Shown: in pieces, positions 15,823 through 23,171 of the stretch
Position numbering within the stretch: position 1 is the stretch's first letter
Layout of the letters: each line of letters opens with the position of its first letter
Source: Clostridiales bacterium
Lineage (GTDB): Bacteria > Acidobacteriota > Aminicenantia > Aminicenantales > UBA8522
NCBI GenBank assembly: GCA_029907205.1
Contig: JARYMI010000018.1
Location: 1 to 59,953, forward strand
Length of the DNA stretch: 59,953 nucleotides
Direction: 5' to 3'
Translations under genes and position numbers: made by a program
The notes under the pieces: model-generated
Databases searched by the model: none
What the model was told of the DNA's origin: nothing
Seen by the model: only the letters and a program-made list of their open reading frames with translations

Positions 15823-15997
15823 TCTGCATCATCCGTGTCTCCATGGGTCTGACGAGGACGTCGTAATCGAATTCCCGCGACTCCACAGCGACCGCACCTT
15901 CCGAGACAATGTAATCCACGGCGGCCAGCAAATCAAACCCGGAACCGGGCACGGGCGACCAGGCTCTCGTCAACTTGACATTTGAAGCCGCCCCGAT
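15809..15997 (-). pseudogene. Unidentified C-terminal remnant overlapping the UbiE fragment start
   Basis: An open stretch of 62 codons with no start codon after the TAA at 15998-16000. It includes SPVPGSGFDLLAAVDYIVSE and FDYDVLVRPMETRM and ends in TGA 14 nt inside the UbiE fragment. The protein-like composition and the coupled overlap suggest the tail of an upstream operon partner of ubiE. Not recognised; could also be chance. Confidence 0.3.
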
Positions 15998-16098
15998 TTA
16001 ACATTTCCTGCGATGGGAGGCGAAATTAACGGAGGGAGATTCCGCGATTTAGCAAACCGGAAGAAAAAACTCCCTGGATCTAATAAGGAGGGATAAAG

Positions 16099-17040
16099 AT
16101 GAAGAATGCGACATCGAGCCTAACTTCCTTTGTATTTGCGGCCCTTGCCTTCTTGCCGGCCTTCGCCCAGGGGTCGCAGCCTGTCCGCAAATTGATTTAT
16201 TCCCTGGAACCAGGCGAGGAGCTCTTGCAGCCTGAAAGCGCCATCTTCCTTTCCGCAACCAAAGAGAACGTGATTCTGGTCCTCTCCAAGGGGAAAGGCG
16301 GCAAGAACCCGCCGTTCTTCGTTGTCAAGAACGGGAATAAGAAGGGCCCCTTCAACAAACTCGATGAGGTCATGAAGGCGGGCTACGACGGGGAGGATGT
16401 ATCGAGCGGCGTATACCGTGACTGTGCTGATTACACTCCCGACCAGACGCGATTGCCGTGGGATGCGGCCCCCCTCGACTGAAGTAGAGGACCACGGCAA
16501 TCAGAAGGTCGTGTTTAAGGGGAAAACCTTCGGACCCTATCTCTCCGTGTTCAGTATCCTGGCAACGCCCGACGGATCGCGGGTGTATTTCACGGCCGAT
16601 GAAAAAGACAAGCTGTGGATCATCTGTTCCGACGGGCGCCGGGTCCCCATCGCCGGCTCTCCCAGGGACCTCAAGCTCAGCCCGGACGGAAAAAACGCGG
16701 TGGTCGCTTGCACCGGCTCCCTCTCACCGGCCGAACAGGAAAAGCTGGCCGTTACAGATCCTGAGAAGTTTAACGCTGAAATGAATAAAACGTTTGTCTA
16801 CACGATCGAGGGCAAAAAATTCGGCCCGTACAGCATGGACTTCAAAGATGTTTGGTTCTCCGTCGGCAATAATAACTTCTTTTTCCTTGACGGCAACCAG
16901 CTTTACATGAACGGGGCCCCGATTCTCACTCTCTCGATTGAGCCGTTCAGCATCTGCGATTTCTATCCCAGCGCCGACGGCAAGAGGTACGCGTTCTTCA
17001 CCATCGACAGAACTCCTGGATTTCTGGTTCCCTTCGTCTC
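16099..17040 (+). pseudogene. Exported PD40/beta-propeller-like protein, frameshifted and 3'-truncated
   Basis: AAGGAGGG precedes ATG 16099. A signal peptide (MKNATSSLTSFVFAALAFLP) is followed by ~105 residues in frame 1 to a stop at 16480-16482. The same protein clearly continues in frame 2 from about 16490 (NQKVVFKGKTFGPYLSVFSI, ATPDGSRVYFTADEKDKLW, LSPDGKNAVVACTG, KKFGPYSMDFKDVWFSVGN, SADGKRYAFFTID). The repeated xGPY and PDG blocks look like propeller blades. A net one-base frame change lies at ~16440-16490. Coding similarity stops near 17030, where a different gene begins in frame 1. Either a decayed gene or, for the frameshift alone, an assembly error. Confidence 0.6.
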
Positions 17041-17850
17041 CCGCCGCAGGAGGCCCGGATTGCCTTGGCCGTTGTCTTCCCGGAAATCATCCGGTTCAAG
17101 AGCCTGGAGGATCAGATTCAGGTTCGGGCTCTCAAGGTGTTATACGTCCAGTACGGCCGAAAATACGCCGATTTCTCAGTCGGCCACTTTCAGATGAAGC
17201 CGACGTTCGCCGAGCAGATCGAGAGGGACTACAACCGGCTCTTTTCAGCGGAGGAAAAGGCCGCCGCGGAGATCGCGCCGTTTGATACGGACGATTCTTC
17301 CCCGTTGCGCAAGAAGCGGGTGGTCCGCCTCGACGATCTTCAATGGCAGGTGCGATATCTCCGGCTATTCATGATGGTCATGGGAAAGCTTTATCAGGAC
17401 CGGGCGTTTGATGACGACCTGGAGAAACTCCGCTTCTATGCCACGGCATATACGACAGGATACAACCGGGGAGAAAAAACGATCCGGAGAATGATGCTGG
17501 CGAGACATTTTCACGTGCAGCTGCTATTTCCCAAGACCCGCTATAGCTATGCGGACATCGCGGTGTTTTTCTTTGTCCGCCAAACGGCGCCCACGGCCCA
17601 AGTCCTTGACAATTTTTCTAGGTTCGATTTACCATACTTTTCGATGATGGAGGGGGAAATCCAGGCAGCAAAACCCGCTCGGTTTGATGGGCCGAAAAGT
17701 TATAATCTCCTTTTTGGCTGTGCCGGCCGCAGGAGTTTTTCGTCAAGAAACAGACCAGATCGCCCCGCGTTCGCTCTCTTCCCCTCTTTCCGCTCGGAAG
17801 AGGGAGGAGAAGACCCTGCCTCTTTTCTTCAGAGAAGCAACAGGAGTTGA
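17041..17850 (+). pseudogene. Fragment of a conserved exported protein joined to the preceding pseudogene
   Basis: In frame 1 from about PPQEARIALAVVFPEIIRFK the translation reads LYVQYGRKYADFSVGHFQMK, then PTFAEQIERDYN and a helical region to ~residue 190 (HFHVQLLFPKTRYSYADIAV). It resembles uncharacterised Bacteroidetes/Acidobacteria exported proteins with a VVFPE...FSVGxFQMKP signature. The only start is TTG 17065; the signal peptide is missing because the 5' end is replaced by the propeller fragment. From about 17700, at the 28-bp repeat, the translation becomes low-complexity Arg/Ser/Pro, so the native C-terminus is also lost. Confidence 0.5.
17702..17729 (+). repeat. 28-bp exact direct repeat, copy B
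   Basis: Identical over 28 nt to 15205-15232, same orientation, 2.5 kb away. It lies where the translation of the 17041-17850 fragment turns into non-protein-like sequence. Confidence 0.85.
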
Positions 17851-17975
17851 CGGCCACAAGGCGGGCTCGAGTGAGACGATGAGGTCCGCCGCGCCGTCTC
17901 TATTTTCGAGATGACAGAATACAAAGAGCACCCGGCGCTTGATATCGGTCATAACACCATTGATGCTAAATGATG

Positions 17976-18004
17976 TTGACAAAAAGCTATTAAGCGATTA
18001 ATAT
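17976..18004 (+). promoter_or_regulatory. Putative promoter of the toxin-antitoxin pair
   Basis: TTGACA at 17976-17981 and TAATAT at 17999-18004 are separated by 17 nt, 22 nt before the antitoxin start. The AT-rich spacer with imperfect dyads (AGCTATTAAGCG...) is where RHH antitoxins usually autoregulate. Confidence 0.5.
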
Positions 18005-18025
18005 ACAATTAGAGGTGACGGTGAG

Positions 18026-18274
18026 ATGAATACGGCGACGATTCGCATCCCTGAAGAGAAGAAAAACCTATTGAAAGCCATCTCCAGCCTGGAGAACAAA
18101 AAAATGAACGACATCATCGTCGAGTTGATCGACGAATATGTCAACCGTCATAAGGAAACACTCGAGCTTCTTGCGATCCCTGGCTTATATGAAAAGATCA
18201 TGAAAGCCTCAAAGGAATTCAAAGAGAAGAAGACCATCCCCTTGAAAGATGCCAGAAAAAAACTGGAAACTTGA
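18026..18274 (+). CDS. Ribbon-helix-helix antitoxin
   Basis: 82 aa. N-terminal MNTATIRIPEEKKNLLKAIS, then LENKKMNDIIVELIDEYVN, is a beta-strand/helix/helix MetJ/Arc-type DNA-binding fold with the TATIRIPEE strand. The C-terminal half (LYEKIMKASKEFKEKKTIP) is a charged helix likely to wrap the toxin. GGTGAG precedes the ATG. The 3' end overlaps the toxin gene by 26 nt. Expected role: neutralise the RelE-like partner and repress the shared promoter. Confidence 0.85.
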   Translation: MNTATIRIPEEKKNLLKAISSLENKKMNDIIVELIDEYVNRHKETLELLAIPGLYEKIMKASKEFKEKKTIPLKDARKKLET

Positions 18275-18524
18275 GCTATCCAAAGATTCCTGGAAATACA
18301 TTAAAAAACTCGGGAAAAGGAATGGCTTTCGTATCCTGGACCGGCTCGAGGAGCTCTGCAAAAAGGGAAACCCGATATTCCAAAAAGACGTCAGGCGGCT
18401 TGAAGGAAAACTCAAAGGATTCTACAGGTTGAGAATCGGCGATCTCAGAGTCATATTTGAGGTCGACTGGGAAGAGAAAAGAATCGGTGTGCTGGCGGTC
18501 GTGCCGCGGGGAAACGCCTACTGA
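18249..18524 (+). CDS. RelE/ParE-family toxin
   Basis: 91 aa with the RelE-fold order: WKLELSKDSWKYIKKLGKRN (strand and helix), ILDRLEELCKKGNP, VRRLEGKLKGFYRLRIGDLR, VIFEVDWEEKRIGVLAVVPR. The GFYRLRIGDLRVIFEV core is the family hallmark and contains the basic residues used for ribosome-dependent mRNA cleavage in RelE. It is read from an ATG inside the antitoxin gene, giving coupled translation. The gene is intact although it lies amid degraded genes. It converges, one nucleotide apart, on the propeller remnant at 18526. Confidence 0.88.
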   Translation: MPEKNWKLELSKDSWKYIKKLGKRNGFRILDRLEELCKKGNPIFQKDVRRLEGKLKGFYRLRIGDLRVIFEVDWEEKRIGVLAVVPRGNAY

Positions 18525-18525
18525 C

Positions 18526-18655
18526 TTACTTTTTCTCTTTCAGCAGATCCTCTACATTCACTTCCCAAATGGACCCTTCGGGGCGTGTTTTGACGGTTCC
18601 CTCGGAGTCATAGGAGATCCATTTGCCGTCTGGCGAGGGGTAAAGGTATAAGAAG
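18526..18655 (-). pseudogene. C-terminal remnant of a PD40/TolB-like beta-propeller protein
   Basis: Minus-strand codons read FLYLYPSPDGKWISYDSEG, then TVKTRPEGSIWEVNVEDLLK and stop TAA (18526-18528). SPDGKWISYDS is a typical PD40/WD40-like blade. There is no start codon. Upstream the frame runs straight into the repeat element 18656-18690, after which the unrelated propeller gene ends. About 40 codons survive. Confidence 0.6.
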
Positions 18656-18690
18656 TTGGGTAAACGAGTAAACTGTCCCCAATTTTTTTA
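18656..18690 (+). repeat. Short 3'-end repeat, diverged copy
   Basis: Reads TTGGGTAAACGAGTAAACTG, then TCCCCAATTTTTTTA. It shares with copies at 15132 and 40487 the order GGTAA, 10-12 nt with a GTA, GTCCCC, A/T run, but the middle differs. Its last three bases are the stop codon of the minus-strand propeller gene (18688-18690), and its other edge truncates the 18526-18655 remnant. Confidence 0.5.
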
Positions 18691-19818
18691 TTGCCAGGAT
18701 ACGGCGTAGCGTTTGATGACGCGGAAGCCGTCCTCCGTATCTTCAATCCCATAGGCTTTGTCGCCCCGCCAGATCATCAGGCCAGCCTTGGTGATGAATT
18801 GGGCGATGAACGTTCCTTCGGCATCGAAAACGTCAATTTCGTACTCACCCTTGGCCTTGCCTTTTTTGTAAGTGCGGACATACATCCGCCCCTGGTCATC
18901 GAGGAGAAAAAACTGAAAGGGAGGGAAATAATCTGGAAAGACGAACATATCCTTGATATTAGTCACGCCGTCACCGGTAGTCGGTATTCTGGCCAGAATC
19001 TCGTCGATATCCTCCTGGGTGACTTTCACCTGGTCGTATTCTTTCTGGATTGACCGGATGTGCTTGCCCTGCGGACTAAAGACTTTGATTTCATAGGCAA
19101 CGTTTCGGCCATAAAAGATGTTGCCGGCAGCGTCAAACTGGTAGATGGAGCTGAGCTCCATTAAGTTAATCTTGGCCCCGCTTCCAGGCAGGGGAACGGG
19201 AAAGTCTATTTTGTCGAGGGAGAAAAGCGGCTTCAGTTGGAGGTCGTATTTTTTGATCTCGAAGAACATCTTGTTCCCGGAAAGTCCAATCTCCCGGCCC
19301 AGACAGTTGCCCTGCCCGTCCAGGAGAACACTGAGCAAGCCCATTTTGTCTGCGATGGAAGCGCTCCTGATGAACTCGCCCGAAGGCTTGAAGAAGGAAA
19401 GCCGCCTGTTCGTGGCATCCTCGACCATTAACTCTCCTGCCGGCGTGAACTGGACGCCGGTGGGCATTCCCAGCTCGCCCGGCCCCTCGCCAGGTTTTCC
19501 GATGAGGCGCAGGAATCTCCCGTTCCGGTCAAAGGCCTTGACCTTGCGATCCTTGGAATCAACAACAAAGAGGTTGCCATCTTTATCGACGACAAACAGG
19601 CCGACCTCGGACAAAGCCTCATCCGGGTTATCCGACAGGCCGATAACGAGTTCTTCGGTGAGTTTGATCGTTACCGGGCGGCCTTTTGGCGCAGTCGGCT
19701 TTTTCCCGTTCAAAATGACCTTGACCCCGTCGACCATCTTGATCTTCTGTGCCCCAAGGCTATGAAAAACTAAAAGGACAAATAAGACCGTGAGTAACAC
19801 TCCCAAAAGTTTTTTCAC
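18688..19818 (-). CDS. Exported six-bladed beta-propeller (NHL-like) protein
   Basis: GTG 19818 is chosen because AGGGAGG ends 6 nt before it; the ATG at 19836 overlaps that site. 376 aa with a signal peptide (KKLLGVLLTVLFVLLVFHSLGAQ) and repeated blades of the type DKDGNLFVVDSKDRKVKAFD, NGRFLRLIGKPGEGPGELGM, PAGELMVEDATNRRLSFFKP and DDQGRMYVRTYKKG. GxGPGEL is a hallmark of the 6-bladed propeller family frequent in Bacteroidetes and Acidobacteriota. Probably periplasmic or surface-exposed binding or scaffold. The stop codon lies in a repeat. Confidence 0.85.
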   Translation of the reverse strand: MKKLLGVLLTVLFVLLVFHSLGAQKIKMVDGVKVILNGKKPTAPKGRPVTIKLTEELVIGLSDNPDEALSEVGLFVVDKDGNLFVVDSKDRKVKAFDRNGRFLRLIGKPGEGPGELGMPTGVQFTPAGELMVEDATNRRLSFFKPSGEFIRSASIADKMGLLSVLLDGQGNCLGREIGLSGNKMFFEIKKYDLQLKPLFSLDKIDFPVPLPGSGAKINLMELSSIYQFDAAGNIFYGRNVAYEIKVFSPQGKHIRSIQKEYDQVKVTQEDIDEILARIPTTGDGVTNIKDMFVFPDYFPPFQFFLLDDQGRMYVRTYKKGKAKGEYEIDVFDAEGTFIAQFITKAGLMIWRGDKAYGIEDTEDGFRVIKRYAVSWQ

Positions 19819-20064
19819 TTTATGCCTCCCTATCATGACTGGACTCCAATTTTCCTGAACACCGCTCGCTTCCTTCAGCTCACAGAAGTCCAGGCGGAGT
19901 GAGAGATCTTTTATGACCTTCCCTCTTATATACGAAACCTTCCCTTGAAGGTTTTCTCCTCCCCCTTGACCTCACTCTCAGTCTCATTAGAAACTCAGAG
20001 ACCGTATTATAGGAAGGTGAAAAGGAATGGCAAGAAAGCCCCGTTAAAAGCTACATCCATTCGC

Positions 20065-20463
20065 TCATTCGTGGCGCAAGAAGGCTTTGACCCTGGCGAT
20101 TTCCTCGTCAACCTGCTTAATTCGATAACGAATGTAGCCAAGCCGGTCGAAGACAAGGTCATAGCGCCGCGCGGTGATGTTGAGGCCAAAAAAATCACCC
20201 ACCAGGATATCCCGCTGTTTCTCGAGCTCCCTCAAGTATTCCTTAGCTCCTCTCAACGATCGTAACTCCTTCTCTGTGAATTTTTCCTCCTTTTCCCTTT
20301 TTTCTGCTCTTTCAATTCCTCCCCTTTTGGCGAGAGCCTGTTTCCAAGTCGCGCTTTTTTGATTCCAATAGTCACAGCTTTTTAAAATTGAGCGCGGCTC
20401 CTCCAAGCCGAAAACGAGTGTCCAGAGGGCGAAAAGCGAAGTGAAAATCATCTCTCCGCGCAT
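20065..20463 (-). CDS. Small hypothetical protein with N-terminal hydrophobic segment and coiled coil
   Basis: 132 aa. MRGEMIFTSLFALWTLVFG is a short hydrophobic start (signal or anchor), followed by a highly charged helical region: ALAKRGGIERAEKREKEEKF, LRGAKEYLRELEKQRDILVG, and YIRYRIKQVDEEIARVKAFL. This looks like a helical hairpin. The family is not recognised. Between its stop and the propeller start lie ~246 nt with a small inverted repeat (GAAACCTTC/GAAGGTTTTC near 19934-19956) but nothing else evident. Divergent to the GH9 gene. Confidence 0.55.
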   Translation of the reverse strand: MRGEMIFTSLFALWTLVFGLEEPRSILKSCDYWNQKSATWKQALAKRGGIERAEKREKEEKFTEKELRSLRGAKEYLRELEKQRDILVGDFFGLNITARRYDLVFDRLGYIRYRIKQVDEEIARVKAFLRHE

Positions 20464-20555
20464 GATTTTATTTTATTTTACCACTATCCTGCTGGGCACC
20501 GTCAAGGTGTGGAAATAAACGGGGAAAAGACATACAATGACTCCGGGAGGAGAAA

Positions 20556-23030
20556 ATGTTTCACAACTGTTTAAAGCGCCGAATTTCTATATTTTCTCTG
20601 ACAGCCTTAATCTTGATCATGCTTCAGGCCCCTGGCTTCGGCCAGATCAAGCTTCAGCCGGAAGGATATTTTGAGACGCCAGGGTTTGCCTTTCTCCTTT
20701 ATCACAACGATTATCTCGTCGGGAAGAGAGGCGGACTCCAAATGTTCCTTCACGGCAAGCGCGTCTTGGATGCCGGGGAGGTCGTCTGCACCGCCAACGA
20801 CGGCATATCTTACAGCTACGAAGCGACGGAAATCGGAACTCGAGCTGTTGACCTGCAAAAAGGCGTCTGTGTCGTTCCCGGACGGATAAAACCGCTCGAT
20901 ATCAGCTACAGGATCGTTGCCGGGTCGGACGGGGACGCGATCTTCCTGACCGTAGAGCTCGAAAAGCCAATAGACTGGAAAAAGATTAGAAGCATCATGC
21001 TCAAACTCGAGGCCTACCCGGGAGAATACGCGCACAAAACGTACCGGGGAGGAACGTCCTTCGGCATCTTTCAGGAAAGATTCCAGGGCAAAACTCTGCT
21101 CATCCCCGCGGCCAGAGAAATCTCCTTTGCTCCCGAGGACGACCTCAGGTCTTTCGCCGTGTCCTCGAAAGACGCGGAACTCCGTCTCCTCGACGGCCGG
21201 GCCATGGCCAATTTCGCCGGCTTCATGATCCAGGCTGTGCTCCCGTCAGGGTCGCCAGCTTCAAAATATTCCGTCAGGATAACGCCCCGGGTTGACCCGT
21301 CCTGGCGGAGGCGGCCGGTCATCCAGGTTTCCCAGGTCGGGTACCACCCGGATCAAAAAAAGACAGCCGTCCTCGAACTCGACTCACGCACGGTCGAGGT
21401 CGAAAAGATAAGAATCCTGGGTGCCGATGAGGAAGGCCGGAAAAAGGAAGTCATGTCCGGGAAGCCCGCCGAATGGGGAACTCTTTTCGACCACCGGTAT
21501 CTCACCTTCGACTTCAGCGACGTCCGGACGCCCGGGTTTTATTTTCTCGATTACGCAGGCGAGCATGCCGGCCCGATCACGATCAGCAAAGAAGTCTTTA
21601 ACGAAGCATGGCATCCCACGCTGGATGTTTTTTTCCCCGTCCAGATGTGCCATGTCGAAGTGAGAGAAAGAGAAAGAGTCTGGCACGGCGCTTGCCATCT
21701 GGACGACGGGCTCCAGGCTCCTCCTGGCACCGTGCATTTCGATAGCTATAGGCAGAAAAACGAGACGGAAACGGCCTTTAAGGCCAACGAGCACATCCCG
21801 GGCCTTGACTGGGGAGGCTGGCATGACGCGGCCGATTATGACCTGCCTTCAGGCAGCATCGCTCACACGCTCCTCTGGCTTGCCCTGGCCCGGGAGGAAT
21901 TTCAGCCGTCCAGGGATGTGACCACAATCAAACGGAAAGAACGCCGCGTTGAGCTTTTTCGGCCCGATGGAAAAGATGACTTTCTTCAGCAGGTCTCTTT
22001 CGGAGTTGATTTTCTGCTCAGCCTTGTTCGCGCCACAGGACATGTTTGCGCCGGCGTCATTGAGAACAAGATATCCGACTATGTTGTCGTTGGCGACCCC
22101 GTCAACATCACCGACGGTCTTGTCTATGACGCCTCCCTGAAGCCGGACGAGAAGAGGGAGAACCGCTCCGGAAGATTCGACGACCGCTGGGTATTCACCA
22201 ACCGGAACACGGGAGGCCAGTATCAGCTTGTCCAGGTCGCGGCTCTCTGCGCGCGCGTTCTCCGCGGGTTTGACGACGCTCTGGCCGAGGAGTGTCTGAA
22301 GGCCGCGCGAGAAATATGGGAGTTTGAACAAACGCATCCTCCTGTCCATTTTGAGGTCTGCTACCAGCCGCAGGAAGATCAATTCCACTCCTGGGAGCTC
22401 TCCGCAGCAGCCGAGCTATTCCTGACAACGGGAGAAATAAAATATCGCGAGCGACTTCTTGATCTCATCCCATCCATCGAAGAAATGCCGCCCGATAGAT
22501 TTGTCAAAGGTCCGGGCTTCACCCTGGTCCGAGCTCTTGATCGGGTCAACGACGAAAGATACAAAAAGATCATCCTGAAGAAAGCCGAGGAACTCAAGGC
22601 GTACTTGAAGGAAGAATTCGCCAGAAGCCCGTATGGTGTTCTTTTCCATTTCCGGGTGTGGGGAAACAATTGGGATGTCCTCGACCTCGCTGGCCGACTC
22701 TACTACTTCATCAAACACCTTCCCGATGTCTTCCCGCAAGACTTTGTTCTGGACGCCGTGAATTACAACTTCGGCTGCCATCCTGCGTCGAATCATTCCT
22801 ATGTCTCGGGCGTGGGGGTGAATTCAGCGACTGTTGTCTACGGGTTCAACCGGGCCGACTGGACCTTCATCCCTGGCGGCGTCGTCTCCGGCGCCTCTTT
22901 CCTGCGGCCGAAGTTCATCGAATACCGGTCCAATGCTTGGGATTGGTATGAGACGGAATACGTTATCGGGGGGTCGGCAGCGTATATTTTCGACGTCCTC
23001 GCCGCCCGTCATCTGCTCGCGCGGCGATGA
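20556..23030 (+). CDS. Exported glycoside hydrolase family 9 (endoglucanase-like)
   Basis: 824 aa, preceded by GGGAGGAG. Signal peptide MFHNCLKRRISIFSLTALIL. Residues ~245-345 form the CelD-type N-terminal Ig-like domain (VIQVSQVGYHPDQKKTAVLE). The GH9 (alpha/alpha)6 barrel follows: DWGGWHDAADYDLPSGS (~residue 420, the DAGDY nucleophile/base region), SFGVDFLLSLVR, CHPASNHSYVSGVG (~741), and the proposed acid glutamate near YETEYVIGGSAA (~800). The first ~240 residues are an extra beta-rich module not identified. GH9 enzymes cleave beta-1,4-glucans by inversion; some act on glucosamine or mixed-linkage oligomers, so cellulose is not certain. A hairpin downstream may terminate it. Confidence 0.9.
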   Translation: MFHNCLKRRISIFSLTALILIMLQAPGFGQIKLQPEGYFETPGFAFLLYHNDYLVGKRGGLQMFLHGKRVLDAGEVVCTANDGISYSYEATEIGTRAVDLQKGVCVVPGRIKPLDISYRIVAGSDGDAIFLTVELEKPIDWKKIRSIMLKLEAYPGEYAHKTYRGGTSFGIFQERFQGKTLLIPAAREISFAPEDDLRSFAVSSKDAELRLLDGRAMANFAGFMIQAVLPSGSPASKYSVRITPRVDPSWRRRPVIQVSQVGYHPDQKKTAVLELDSRTVEVEKIRILGADEEGRKKEVMSGKPAEWGTLFDHRYLTFDFSDVRTPGFYFLDYAGEHAGPITISKEVFNEAWHPTLDVFFPVQMCHVEVRERERVWHGACHLDDGLQAPPGTVHFDSYRQKNETETAFKANEHIPGLDWGGWHDAADYDLPSGSIAHTLLWLALAREEFQPSRDVTTIKRKERRVELFRPDGKDDFLQQVSFGVDFLLSLVRATGHVCAGVIENKISDYVVVGDPVNITDGLVYDASLKPDEKRENRSGRFDDRWVFTNRNTGGQYQLVQVAALCARVLRGFDDALAEECLKAAREIWEFEQTHPPVHFEVCYQPQEDQFHSWELSAAAELFLTTGEIKYRERLLDLIPSIEEMPPDRFVKGPGFTLVRALDRVNDERYKKIILKKAEELKAYLKEEFARSPYGVLFHFRVWGNNWDVLDLAGRLYYFIKHLPDVFPQDFVLDAVNYNFGCHPASNHSYVSGVGVNSATVVYGFNRADWTFIPGGVVSGASFLRPKFIEYRSNAWDWYETEYVIGGSAAYIFDVLAARHLLARR

Positions 23031-23135
23031 CTTGGACTTGCTGAAATCAAGTCCTGTTTCAGAAGCATTCTCAGACATGCATAATGCTTGAGATCATCGC
23101 AGAAAACCACCCTTATTCTCCCGTAGCGGAGGGCC

Positions 23136-23171
23136 GACCCGTCTTCTTCTCCTACGGGTCAACTATTTTTT
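23136..23171 (+). terminator. Putative terminator of the GH9 gene
   Basis: GACCCGT (23136-23142) pairs with ACGGGTC (23154-23160) around an 11-nt loop and is followed by AACTA and six T residues. It overlaps the 3' end of the convergent GWxTD gene, so the T-run also codes. Confidence 0.45.

Noticed and set aside
17743..17982. 79-codon minus-strand frame (MSTSFSINGVMTDIKRRVLF...) as a small gene
   Set aside because: Only the first ~30 codons look protein-like, the rest is the low-complexity antisense of the pseudogene tail, and no ribosome site precedes it.
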